Positions 1-13,600 of a stretch of 64,000 nt of DNA are shown piece by piece. The position numbers and the translations under genes were made by a program. Position 1 is the first letter of the stretch. The number at the start of each line of letters is the position of its first letter. Source of the stretch: Promerops cafer (taxonomy: Eukaryota > Chordata > Aves > Passeriformes > Nectariniidae); contig VZSE01006228.1 of NCBI GenBank assembly GCA_013398275.1, forward strand, positions 62,001 to 126,000, written 5' to 3'. The notes under the pieces are model-generated. The model made no database searches, had not been told where the DNA came from, and worked only from the letters and a program-made list of their open reading frames with translations.

Positions 1-3000
1 GTTATGTCAACATGGATTTACTTGTAGTAATGAAATAGCTTTGCAAATCTGGCTGAAAAACAAGGCAAGATGAGGAGGAAGGAGAGAAAACTTTCTTCGT
101 TGCTAGCCAGCTCTAAAGCAAGGGTAGTTGAGTGATCCAGTATGAAACATGGTTTTATTTATGAAAAAAACTATGTGTATTACAGTTCAGTCAGGAATAT
201 GTTTCTCAAGTACTCCTACCTGTTAAACATTGTAAATAATTTCCACTGCGACTATTTCTACTTCCATGACTCTTGTAGAGAAGAGGAGGTCTTTTGTATC
301 AGAGACTACTACTACTTTTTATGTTCTCCTTAACTACAGGAAGAGCCTTCCACTGACTAGAAATGGAACCTGTGTTTGGCTTAGTAAAAATAAACATGAG
401 CTGACTCTTGAATAATATTCTCTGTAGGAATTCAGGTTAGGTCTTCATTGTTTCTCTGGCTCATCATTAACCATGTCTGACCTGTTTCTGAGCATGTGAC
501 CAGCCTTAGAGGATCTGAGTAGCTTTTATCAGCTAATAGTTGTGTGAGATCTAGATCAGGAATGCTGCAAAGACAAATGAAAAGTCTTTTTAATGTTATG
601 GTATTGCTTCTTTCTAAGACAAGTCTAACTTTCAGGTGAAAAAAATGAGATTCCTTTGCATGCTAGACAGCAGTTTCTTGTGAAAAAATGCATTTTGCTT
701 GAACAGTGTCATGTACTCTGCTTCCTGCTCTGCTCAGTTTCCAAAGTGGACTTTTTTTCTTTTATTGCCAGCCCACAGCTGGCCAGGTGCTGTTCCTGCT
801 GGTGTAGTGTGAGCCCTGACAGAGCTGTTGATTTTCATGCTATGCAAACTTCTACCCTGATGTGCAGTGTGAAGTGGCTGCAGGAGTTTGCAGCCTGTGT
901 TGCCATACCCCGGTGACTTTGGTAAAGAACGCCTGCATGCATGTGTGGTGTGTGCCCTTGTGCAGCTCCTGAGCAAAGTCCAGCAGCCACCTATGTGTGC
1001 CCAAGGAGCCTAAGTGCTCTTGTGAGCCAGTGTCTGACTTTGCACTGAAATGAATTAAAATCATGCACAGGATCCAGCCAGTCTCTGTGGCAGGATTGGT
1101 AATGGCCAGGATGGGAGGGACCTTAGATTACTCCTGTTTTCTGGAATTCCTTGGGATGTTTGACGAATTGGGAAATTGGAGAAGGGAAAACCAGAAAGAG
1201 TGAAGTAGCCTAGGAACCTCTCAAAACTGTGCTGTGGTCTTGGGTCCCTGACTGTTACCAGTATGTTTGCAGTGCAGTGATAGGGCTTTGTGAGCTAGGC
1301 CTAAGCCTTTGGCTCTCTGGGACACTTGAGTGTTACTGCTGGATTGAGGGGACCAGAGCAGATGCTGTGTGCTGTGATCTGCCAGCCTGAACTCCCTGCA
1401 CAGGGCTGAAAAGCTGGGTAAATGAAAGAGGCAGTACCCTTATAAATACAACCATCAGCAGTGAAATCAGGAATTTAGGAACTTCTGTTTTCCAAAGAGT
1501 AATCCCAGGTTTTCAGCAGTTTTGCTCTTCATTGCCTGCTTGGTTTTTCTCCTTGCGTTGTTTCACAAATGGAGCAGTGGAAGGAACAAGCAGAGGTATT
1601 TCTGCAGTCTAACCTTTGGTAGGAGGCACTAAGGCTACCTTGTTTTCCCTTGGGGAAAGGAAAGGATGTTGTCTTATGATCTAAGAAGTTGCAAAGCTAG
1701 TTCTTGCTTTTAATCAGATTCTGTGAGACCTGTGTGCGTGTGTGAGGGAAGAAGACCCTTTCCCTCTGTTATCCCTGGGTAATACCTTTAATCCTTTTAA
1801 AATTTTTGTTCATGAAACTATGACTATAAACTGAATGTCTATAGTTCATGTGGCTTTGTGATTACATGTATAATATTATATCAAATATTTGAATGAGAAG
1901 TAGCTACAGTGAGAAATCAGTAAAAAAAAGCCAAACATAAAGAATGTATTTTTTAGTCTGTATACATACCAGCATATTTATATTAATACAAAGGAGTACA
2001 AAGGCTGGATTTCTTTAACTCATCAACCTGTAGGTATATACTGTAAATCAAGATTTCAGGAAAGTCAGCTTCTCTACTTCCTTTGTTATACTGGTTCTAC
2101 CAACTTGTTTTTGGCTTTTTTTGTGAAGCATCTTCTGGAGTGCTGCTGAAGACTCTTGGCCAAAATGTACTTTTTCTGCTCTGCCTTTTTTTCTATTTAT
2201 TTGAATAAGCATTTTCATTTTTCTATGTGGTATACTTCATGTAAACAAACAATTGAATTTTTTCAATAATACCCATTATTGTGAAAGGTTAAGGTGGAAA
2301 ATACTGAATTACAGGAAGCATAGAAAAAAGTGCTATTATTTCAGTCCTTAGGATTTTTTTTTCTAAATTTTCCCCTGTGATTTGAAGTCCTTTTAGAAAT
2401 TTTCTGTTTTAACACTTACTTACAGACTTCATGGTAAAATGTGTTTTAATTTTATGCTAAATTTTTGAATCACAAGACCTGAACTGCCATGAACTCTGCC
2501 TCTGGAGTTGTATATCTGACCAATTTTGCAGTGCTGGCTTTTAATTTTCTCTCAATTATCTTCTTGTGTTCAGCTTTACAAGTAGGATAAATCTGCAATT
2601 AGCTTGGAATGCAAATATTTTAAGTATAGGCCATGTTTCAGGGAATTTTTATTTCAAGCACAAACCTGCGTTTTCTTTACTTGCAGTTAAATAATGCACC
2701 TCTAGGTGGCGGTAGGACACACCGGGACCTTTTCTGTCTGTTACGATTTCCTTTTTACTCTCCCTTGTGAAAGTACGTGCGGAATAACCGAGCTCCTCGG
2801 CTCCGGAGTCAGAAGGGAGAGCGCCTTGGAACAAATACAGGATAATTAGTGTTCAGTTTTATAGATATTAAAACTCTGTTTTTGACGAGAACATCAGCCA
2901 GTTGTCTTTTGGTTTGTTTTAAAACAATGACCAAAAAAAGGACGCTTAATTACCCCGTGTTAATCAGTGTGTGCGAGCAGCTGCAGCTGCCCAGAAGTGC

Positions 3001-4552
3001 GGGCAGGCGGACGTTGCCTTGCCCACGAAGCAGGGAAGGGCTGGTCCTTAGTAGCCAGTGGTGACTGTAACCAAAATCAAAAATCTTCACTCGTGTTTTG
3101 CTGGTTTTCAGCTCAGTTAAAATACAAGCTGCATGAAACCCATCTTACAATGCTATTCCCCACAGAAATTCTGGTAGAAGTTTATGCCATTTAGTTCTCT
3201 CAAAAAAACTTGCCTTAAGTATTTGATTTTTACCTACTTTGTAAATCTAACTTTCCCATTTTGATGTATTCATTACCTGAGTGTGCACACAAAGTATTGG
3301 CTATAGCAGTTGTCAGCATTGGGATGTTTTGTAAAGTAGTGTAGGTAATCCAGTATCATCTATACAACATCCACTGGAGACTTGTTATGAAGCAAAGATC
3401 AGAATAAATATTTTTGCTAAAAATGCTTTAAGGAATTGCAGTTTTATCTAACTGGTGAACATAACTCTTAGCTTATTTTCTTATTTTACCTGATGTTCTG
3501 TCTCCTACAGATTGCTTCTGTAGTGAATGGAAAAGTACTCTCTTTTTTTAATATGTTTTTCTTCCTTATGTAGAATTGTCATTTACTGCATTTTTAACTG
3601 TGTTTAGGGGAAAAAAATAGATAGTGAGCTAATGAAGTGAGGACACCACATAATATCTTACCGTATCTGTCTGTATAGTACACCAGTCTGCCTGGGGAGA
3701 GCCACAGAAATACAGGGAGGACAAATCTACGCCTAGCTGAAGTCAAGCAAAATGAGTTATTCTGAATATTATTGTTCTGTTTAGAACATGAGGTTGTTAA
3801 ACTGAGATAAAGCATCTTGAAATAAATTCTGCAGTGTGAAAAACTACTTATCCTTTAAGTTTCTGTCCATTTTTCTCCTTGCTTTCTCATGTGACAGTAA
3901 AATATATTAGGCTGAAAATAAGGCTCAGACAGTATGTCACTTCTTGCAGTTCTAAACTAATGTTTTGTGAAATACACTTAAAATTCACTGGCAGTTTGTA
4001 TCGTAGACTTAAAAACATAAGGTTCTCAAAATTGCAATTTAAACCTGGAACATGAGTTTTATTTCCTTTTAAATGTACTGTAAACCCATGAATGCTTTGT
4101 TGCTGTTTCTTCATTGATGCATGGATTCTGAAGTATTTGTGTAAGATAATGTTATAGAAGTCTTCCATACAGTTTTCCAGAATGATATGCATAAAATAAA
4201 CCAGACTAAGAATGGTTCTGTTTATTTTTAAAAAATATAATAAACCCCAATTTAGACTTACTATAATGAAATTATTGACTAATCTTTAGATTGCCTTTAA
4301 ATTTCTACCTGAAGATTTGAATACATTCCCATCCTTCATAAGAAACCTCAGGTTTTGTCTTTGGCATGGCAAAAATCATCAGTAGTTGTTCTGGGACTTA
4401 CAAATGGGGTCTTTGTAGTAGTTTGAAAATGGCCTGCATATCTGTTTCTGTCAATTTATTTATATGGCTTTAGAATTGTCAAGCAAAAATGCATAAAACT
4501 GAGTAGCAATTGTCTCTGCCCCATTCAAATTTTTCTTCCTCTTCACAAACAG
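1..4552 (+). other. STX7 upstream intron, no gene seen
   Basis: Non-coding sequence before the first visible STX7 exon, presumed to be intron because that exon starts mid-codon. I see no exon, RNA gene or clear transposon. The only departure from AT-rich background is a CpG-bearing block at about 2700-3060, listed separately. Confidence 0.7.
2699..3062. promoter_or_regulatory. CpG-bearing block in STX7 intron
   Basis: Within CpG-poor intron, this stretch carries several CpGs (GTACGTGCGG, ACCGAGCTCC, GGCTCCGGAG, TGTGCGAGCAG, GTGCGGGCAGGCGGACG) and a CAGCTGCAGCTG E-box-like run near 2979. It could be an internal promoter, an enhancer or a remnant of inserted DNA. No motif decides between these. 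Confidence 0.3.
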
Positions 4553-4622
4553 CTGCTGAAATACAAAGAATACTGCATCAGCTTGGAACACCACAGGACA
4601 CGCCTGAGTTGAGGCAACAGCT
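4553..4622 (+). CDS. STX7: STX7 coding exon, start of Habc region
   Basis: Reads AEIQRILHQLGTPQDTPELR then QQ and a split Leu codon. The acceptor is the AG at 4551-4552 and the donor is GTGAGT at 4623. The exon opens with two bases that finish a codon from an exon outside the window and closes two bases into the next codon. It matches human STX7 from residue 30. Confidence 0.96.
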
Positions 4623-7600
4623 GTGAGTACTTCACATGAAAACACTTAATTTCATTGCACCGTAAACAATCTCCTCTTAGGTGATGTGGTGGATTTCTGT
4701 TAGGCAGAGTGCTTGATCTCCCTGAGAAAGATGAGCATAGAGAAATATTTGAAACTTAGACGTTGAGATGTGCTTTCTAAAAGTCTGTAAACTTGAGTCA
4801 GCTGATTTACCTGTGCACATTTCCTTCAGTGTCAGTGCATCTATAAAACCTGTGCTGTTTGTTAGCAAAGTGGCACACCCAGAAAGGAATATTACTGCTC
4901 AAAAACATACCCCCACACCCCTCCACTCCAGTCAATGCTTCCAATCTGCCTGTAAAAGTGTCACAAGGTAATGAATATATTGGGGTGAGTTTTTTGTGAG
5001 GTGGAATACTGGTAGAGGAAGGGGAATGTTGTTTTTAGTGATGAAAGCTACAGTAAGGGATGAAAATATAGAATAAATACCTACCAGAAATAGTAACATA
5101 ACAGAAGTGAAATCAGACTCCAAGGCAGATGCTCTGCTGGAGTTCAGTCACCTAAAGGTGGACTTCCACTAATATGCCTCTAGGAGAGACAGCAGCTGCT
5201 CTCTACTTCTCTAGAAGTAGAGAGCAGCTAATGAACCAGTATGACATTTTTCATTGGACTCCTTTACCACATTAATCTCAGCATCACAAATGCGTGTAAG
5301 CAACATGTTGTGCTCACCCTGGCATTTTTTGTGTGTTTCATGCTGTGCTGTGGCCATTGAATAGTAGGAGGAGGTTGGTGTTGGACCAAAGTTGTGATGT
5401 TCATTTTGTGTGAACAGCCAAATTTCTTCATAATAGCCTGAGTTCAGCGCCCATAACACTAGCCAGGTTCACTCCACAGGGGATATTCTACTGGGGACTG
5501 GGAATAGGTGAAGAGCAACATACACATTTTATGCAATAACCCAGCAGGATCTAGGGGTAAGTTCACATCTAAACAGCACAGAAACTGTTGTTAAGGGCAT
5601 GCTTCAGACCCTTATTGGGATAATTTATGTATAATAGTAAGTTTGCTTGAGTTTTTATCTGCTTTTCACTTGTCTGAATATTTGGCCTTTCCAAGAGTTA
5701 TTTGATTATTTTAAATATTGATGCTGATGGCTTGATAATAGCTTTCCAGGTAAAACCTTTTTATATAGACTGGGCAGGGAGGATGCCAAAGGAGGTAAAG
5801 AATTTGAGTTGCTTCAGGAAAAAAAAGGGAATATTGGTAAAGGATTGTGTGATAATATCAGAAGTATATTTATGTATTCATAATGACTACAAATGTATTG
5901 CTGCATATGAAGAAAATAGAAGAAACCTAAGGGGGAAAAAAAAGTGAGTCATTATTAATTATGCTGTCACACTGAGGAACACACCTTCTTCAACACCTGT
6001 CCTGCCTGGAATCCATTATTTCATGCCTTTACAGCAAAGAACAGAATAAAGACGGCTTTGTGTGCTTCAGAGAAGCTTTTAGTACTGATGTTTTTCTGAG
6101 AATCAGTGGAATTTAGCAAAGTAACCCAATGGTCTCTAATGAAAACTTGCATTTGGTTTTAGGCAACAGAAGCAGCAATACACCAACCAACTTGCCAAAG
6201 AAACTGATAAATACATTAAGGAGTTTGGATCTTTGCCTGCAACAAGTGAACAGGTATAAAACCAAAAAAGCATGGCTTGTTTTACTATTGTGTTGGCTTA
6301 CGTAAAGTATTTGAGTCACTTCAGTTCTTTATTCCTGTTTTCAAAGCACTGTTTAGTTAGTCAACACACTTGCACAATGAGGGAATACTTAAAATGTAAG
6401 AATATTTTGTTGCTGTCCAGACTTGCCCCAAAGTTGTTTTTATGAATGAAGTAGTGTGACTGAAGCAGTGGGAATCAAAGCAGTGTGCCGTGCCTTTCTG
6501 CTTTTTCAGGTAGCTGGACACTTTGCAATCCATTGCAGTGATGCTGTATCTGACTCTGCCAGCACACTGACTGCTTCCAGGGTCAAGAAATTCTGTGCCA
6601 AAACACTGTTCACTCACTGAATAATTTGGTTTTCACAGTGTGTCTGTTCTGCATCACTCAGATCAGCATATGTGCTATGTCTTGTCACAGGCTTTTCCCT
6701 TCTCAAGACGACTAGACAGGAGCTATTACTGAATCAACCTGTGCAGTGTTTAAACTGCTCCTTTCTGAGGTCTGTGTAAAATCTTTCAGTCAGAAACATG
6801 TGAAGTGGCTGCTGTGGTTAGCACACTCCTGTCTGCCCTCCTGTGGTTTCTTATCCTAGCAAAATCTGTCACCTAAATAAGGGAAGAACAACAGGATCCT
6901 AGAAAACTTCGGTTCGGGTTATTGTCACTTAAACAACTTGCCTGGTCTGTGGGTAGTTACTAAGGAGCCTTTGGGAAAGTAAATGGTCTTGAAACACTGA
7001 GTTCAAATGGCAGGCCATGATCCATGTGTGCTCATGCTGTCAAGCTGTAAACTTCTAACAGCAGTGTTAAAACTTGGTCTTGGTATATAACCTCTAGTTC
7101 GGCCAAAGTATCTTTAGTTTGTTAGGTTTTTTCTGTTTGCTTATCTTGGAGTTGAAAAGTTCACAGTGAAATATTTTACTGTTTAATTTTAACCTCTTAT
7201 CAAAGCTATTTCTTAATGAAATGCATAAATAACAGTTTCATGAATGGCAAATGACAACCTTTCAGAAACTTGTAAGGGTTGATGTATGCATATATTTAGG
7301 AAAATATGGTGGAGGCTCTCCTAAGTGCCCAATATTCCCCTTCCCTTCACTGCATCTTAAAAAAACCCCAAAAAACCCCTGAAATATTAGAACAAGTATT
7401 TCTGGAACTATTCTAAAGCATTTATGTAAAATGCATATGAAGTGCTCTGTTCTTTCTTTTCTGCACCCTTCCCTCCCCTTTATATTCAGTCACCTCTGAA
7501 TATTTTAGCATTCCTTGTGTCAAAATATTTCACACCAAAGCAGAAGATTTTACAATCAGCAGATAATAAGGAAGGTAGAAGCTTTCTTATCACTGCTCAT

Positions 7601-10600
7601 TTCTCATTTCCAGCTGTTAAATGAAAATAAATGCACTGATTTCCTCTTTAAATGCCTTAATTTGTGTGGTTATGTGATCCCATAAGGAAAGAAGGTTTGT
7701 CCATGGAACTGCAAATGGTTTTGCTGTCAGCTTTCCCTTACATCAATTTAGAAGAAAGAGTATATATGCCTTGTTATATAGCAGACTGAAAATAGTAAAG
7801 CCTTGAACAGCCCTGAGCTCATTTGACCTGGTAAAATGTTTTCTCCTACAGCGTCAAAGAAAAATACAGAAAGACCGTCTTGTGGGAGAGTTCACCACAG
7901 CACTAACAAATTTCCAGAGACTCCAAAGGCAAGCTGCTGAGAAGGAAAAAGACTTTGTAGCCAGAGTAAGAGCCAGCTCAAGGGTGTCTGTAAGTATCAG
8001 AAAATGTGCCACTATATTCTTTACTTTGGTGTTAGTGGTGTTCTGTGTCAGATTTGCTTCCGCAGTGCTACTTAGCTTATAGCTGAGTCTAAATGCTGCT
8101 GAACACATGCTATATGATTTTGTAGTAAAGGCTGCATTAAGTTGTAATAACCTCCCTGGACAACTGTTACTTTTTCCTTGCCTTTGTCACACAAAGGAAT
8201 GAATTACCCCTGTGTTCATGCTGTAATCTTGCAAAAGCAACTTCTAGCAGATTTTGAAATGCTTTTGCTCTACCTTTAGATATCAACAGATTTTTTCCTT
8301 TTGGGAAGAATGACTTGCCAGATTTCAGTGGAGTATTAAGGTGGAGAAGTGCTGAGTAGCTTCAGATGTTGAGCTTTTCCTTGTCAGTATATCAATTTTG
8401 CCTTTTCACTCTGTGCCAAGTACACATTCTGTCCTTGTAAGTTGTAGCAGGCAGTTACTGAGCTGAATGCTTTTGCTTGTATTTCAGCCTTATGCATGCA
8501 TAAAGCAAAATCAGGATGACAACGTGTTGAATCATGTTTCAGTTTGACTTACTAGAAACCTTTTAGTATTTCCTTATAGAAATGCTGCTAGTGCTCTTTT
8601 CAGGGCTATAATGTTTTATTTATATTTTTAAACACTGATCATGTAGGGTGGGGCTCCAGAAGATAACTACAAAGAAGGAACACTTGTCTCTTGGGACAGG
8701 TAGGTTGAATTACTTAATATGCCTTAACCTAGCTCAGAATAATAAATAGCCTGCAGGGAAGCAAGCTGCCCATGACTTTTTTAGTTTTTAGCATAAAGAA
8801 GATATGTTGGTGGCATACATGGCAAGAAAAAGAAGCAGTTCACATAATGTCCCTCCTTTTTTCCTGATGCTTCATTTGCAACCATGTCCTTAAGCTCCCC
8901 TAAGCTGCATTTGGGTTTTCTGGGACCCAAACTTAGGGAAGAAGACTCCAACTTGAATAAAGTAAAGCTGTTGTGATAAGGACCCAGTATTTATGGGGAA
9001 CTCCCATTACTTCCATACTCTCCAAGAACTGTTTCTTAATCTCAGATTCTTTTTTGTTGCTCAGATAGATGTAAACTATGACATTGATAATTCAGAAGGA
9101 ACTTTGACCTTATATTCATACTTAGAATTTCCAGTCAGCCACCTGCTCTGTGCAGCACTGCTCCAACAGCTCTGCTACACCAAAGCTGTGATGGTTATAC
9201 CATTTCTGTTAGCCAGGGACAGACAAGGGTAAAAACACACATTAACTGATAATGTAAAATGTGCTATGTACTTAACTCTAGTTTTTATCTTTCTGAATAA
9301 CTTCTCATTGTGTTTGTTCAATTCTGCATGGGTTTTGTTTTGGTTTTTTTTTTTTTTGTCTGATAGTCAACCACAAGCACAAGTGCAAGATGAAGAAATT
9401 ACAGAAGATGACCTCCGTCTTATTGAGGAGAGGGAATCTTCCATTAGGCAGCTTGAAGTAAGTACAAATGGTTTTACAACAGACCACTTTTGATGTTCCA
9501 AAGAAATAGCATTTTTAAAGGAGCATGAGCATTAATTGGATGCATGAACCTTGAGGAGTTTGGGTTTGTCTGTGGGTGTGGTTTTTCCCTTCAAAACTGC
9601 AAGTATTGTCTTTAGATTTGAAATGTACCTTTGAAATCTACTGTATGAAAGCCATGTTTTGATATACTGTGTTTAACTCCAGTGGCTCTACTATGGAATA
9701 AGAGTGCTCATGTGATTGCAAGAAAAAATACATACAATTTTTTTCCAATATGGTCATATTATAGAACCATTTTAAACGGTGAATATAACTGTATTGTTCA
9801 ACATGTTCCATGTCCCATTTTTAAGTGTTTTTTTTTTAACATTTCTGGAAATACAGAGCTTTTCTGTTTCCTTGAAACTTCTGTAAGTAAGGGCTTCATA
9901 AACTCAGTCTCAAAGTACCAGAAAAACCTTCAAAATAAGCACATTATGGTTTTTTTTCATCCTGTAGTACCAAGAGTCATGGATGCACACCCTGGAGGAG
10001 AAGGAGCAGTATTTATATCTAAATGCACATAGATATGAAAATGTGTGATGTACATTAATGATTTAATTTTGCAGGCTGATATTATGGACATCAACGAAAT
10101 TTTCAAAGATCTAGGAATGATGATTCATGAACAAGGTGATGTGATAGGTAAGTCCAATTCAAATATTACCTGAAATTTTTCTCTGGCAAGCTGCAGTGTA
10201 GAACTTCCTTTTGCTGGAAAAATTCCTCTAATGACACTGCCAATGCTAAAGCATATCAGATACAACCTAATAATGGGTAGACTGGCTGAGATGACTGGGA
10301 ATACAGTAAGAAAGAGTGCTTAAAATCTAGTTTAAAACATATAATTTTTCACGTGTAAAAAATGTCTTTAAAGTAGTTTTTTAAACTGTTTGTACATAAA
10401 ATTGGAGTTTGTGGGACATTTTACTGTATTTTTAATGGATCTTACTGCGCAAATTCAGCAAAGATTCATGCTTTGCCTTTCATGCAAACAGGTTTATTGT
10501 TTGAACAAAATGTGATTGGAGAACCCATTTTCTGCGTCAACTGCTAAGCCATGCTCTTGCCTATGTCCAGAATATATTTTCAGGGCTTTTTTTATCACCT

Positions 10601-13600
10601 TAACCCATAATCGGTTCATGATTTTCTACTGAAAAAAATACAATCTGTGTCAATATGATGGAACACCAAACTAGAATTATGCCTCTTGGGGTATTGTTTG
10701 GTCCGTTGCCTCTCTTTCATAAACCTTAGGACTTCTTTTAATCTGAGCAGAGAGTAGTCAGTAGCAAGTTGGAGGACAAGTAAAAGGTAATTTAAAAAGG
10801 GAAAAAAAAAGAAGTGCTGAAAATTTCTGCTCTGGTTGGTATCAAAGTTTTAGCCCTGCATGCGGAACAGGAGAGCTGTTACCTGACATGAATTCAGCCA
10901 ATCATTGCCTGGGCAGTTCTGGAATGAACTCGGGCATATGTGTAGGATAGGTCAAGCTTTCACAATACAAGGTACATGGATGAATACTGATGAAAACACC
11001 AGCATTTTGGGGCAGCTGTTGTATATGCTCTCAAGTATATTTCAGCATTCCAAACCTTTGTCTGGGTTATGACTTATCAAAATTTGCAATCTTTCTTTTC
11101 AAAACAAAGACAGCATAGAAGCCAATGTGGAGAATGCAGATGTACATGTGCAGCAAGCAAACCAGCAGCTGTCAAGAGCAGCAAACTACCAGGTAATGCC
11201 AGTTGTGTGAAACTGTCCTGAAGTAGTCCTGACTTACACTTTCTTATGCACTTTGGATTTGCCTAGCAAGTTCTTCAAGGCTTTAAAGGTTTCTATTAGA
11301 CTACAATGGTATTTCTAGGTCAATATAAAATAAAAGTCAGCGACTTTTGAAGGCTTCGGGTTTCCTGTGAGGTTGTTTCCAGCCAGACTGTTTCAGTGTC
11401 TTCTGAGATGTAACCTGGAGTTACACCTTTACTTAAAACAAACAAAAACCCCCAAAATTCCAAAACCAACAAAAAACCTTACACAAACAGACTCCTACTT
11501 TTATAATTCAAGAAGTTAAAGGTTCCTGTATATGGGAGAGCAAGCCTTTGGAGATCACTGGAGGAGTAGGAAAGATAGGCAGGAAAATCTTCTTAAGATG
11601 TGGCCAGTTGGCACCAATTTTTGCTGTCTGAAATCTTCCTGAAGCTGTATATATCCAGCTTTTGTTACTTGCTACTTTGATGCTGAAAACATATTTCAAA
11701 CTGTCAAACTTTTTTGAAAAGCCTTTTAATACCTTTATAAATACCTTCTTTATAACATTTTTGGAACTTACTAGAAATAATCGTATTAGTAATTAATCTT
11801 TCCCTTTTAGTTAGAATTAGTCCATAGACTTTTTTTTAAAAAATCCTCTTATGTGTGTTAGTAGTAGCTAGGACAGTAAATGAGTGACAGAATGTCTGAA
11901 AGACTGCCTGCTGATTTCAGAAGTAGGAGAGGGTGCATCCTTGAACTGTATCAGTGGGACTAATTGGCACATTAAGTACATTTGAGGACTCCTATTTTGA
12001 TACTTAAAAAATTCAGGAAACAAAAATAATAGCAGCCAAAAAATTCAGTGTAAGGTATAAGTTTTCTGGTTGAAATTTAAAATTAAAAGCTTCATGATTT
12101 ATTTTGAGCAGGAAAGGATCTTCTGATCTTGAAGACTTGACAAGCTTCTGTTCAGTGGGTCTCGCAGGAGGCACCAAACACTGCAGAGTTGCTGTGTGTT
12201 TGGATGAAAGGACTGTGTACTTTGCTTTGGATTTGAACTTTCCTTTGCTTAAAAAACTTATCCTTGTTCCATGGTGCTGAAAAATTTCAGCAACTATTAT
12301 ACCTGGCCTGACCCCCTCAGGGAAGTGTTAGAGGCCCAGGTGTACTGGGAGTGACAAGGCTGTTGATACCCCTACAGCTCCTGTTTGTGGTTGGATGAGC
12401 TCTGTATCACTCCTCTGCCCTGTGGAGTGGATTCACACAGCAGAGCAATATGGGCAAAGCCAGGCTGCTTCAGCACTTGTAGAAATGTAGAATGTAGAAA
12501 ACTAATTTCAACTTATCTTGAAATAAGCTTGTCGTGCCTTGCTTAGGTAGTATTGCAGGGGAAATGCTTTACTTCAATGCATTTCTGGTAAGAGGAGGGT
12601 CAGCAGGATGCAGAAGGAAGAATTTGTGAGTGCAAGGAGATAATGGACACAGGCGGAAGGTACTCCAGCAAAGTGATTGATTTCTAGCAAGTAAAACAAT
12701 GAAATGAAATCTTTGCCACTTCTCCCACCATCAGGCTATGAGACAATAAAACTAGAAGAAGTGAATTGTTATGAAATTTGGTGGTCTGGCTATTACTGGT
12801 CAGAGAACTGACAGCTTCGATGAAGAACTGACACAAATGTTGTTCTTCAGAGAGGAAAATTTAAAAAACCCCAAAACATCAAAACCACCCAGGCAGAAGA
12901 ACTTTGGCAAGTACAGCACAGACTGGCCTTCCTTCTGGGGCTATGGCCTAGAATCCCAAGATTTGAGTGTTGTTATTCGTTGGCTATCAGCAAGAGCCTC
13001 AGAAACCCATTGGTAATTTTCTTCCATCCTGTGAATGAAACCTTCAGATTCTATACCCTTCAGGTAGAGGATGAAAGACTGCTGCTGGTCTTGAGTGCTT
13101 TGGTATCTCAAGTTACAGACCTGTATGGAAAATGTGAAAGTTCTCAACGTGCTCATAATTTGAACTTTATTGTAGTGACATCTATATAAGTGGGTCTCTA
13201 GTCATGCCTCTTTGAGTTTTTTTGTTTGTTTTCTTTAAGAGCAAGTTCTACCTAAGAAACTTGGCAAAAACACCTTTAAAATAACTGTGAATGGATACAC
13301 AGCAGTCTAAAATTGTAGGACATTGTTTCCTTCTGTATGTACACTAATAGTAATTTTTTTCTAGAAGACCATTTCTGCTTTCTCTGTTGTGCAACTGATT
13401 GTCCATTTCCTTCTCTATGCTGTCACCTGTGCTTATGTTACTTCCCCCAGAGATCTAATTACATCCATTCATTACATTACTGTGTTTTCTTAATTTAATT
13501 TATGTACCAGAAAATACCAATGAAATCATTCTGTTGAATAATATAGCCATAAAGTAATGTAGATAACTTTGCTTTTTTTTTTTCCTTGAGCATCTTTAGA

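Noticed and set aside
5194..5229. Hairpin as a microRNA precursor
   Set aside because: The stem is only 16 bp and the loop 4 bases, with no extended pairing outside; too short for a canonical precursor.
12771..13189. Open frames in the last STX7 intron as possible extra exons
   Set aside because: The flanking coding exons already join in phase to give the known protein, and the frames resemble nothing in syntaxins.
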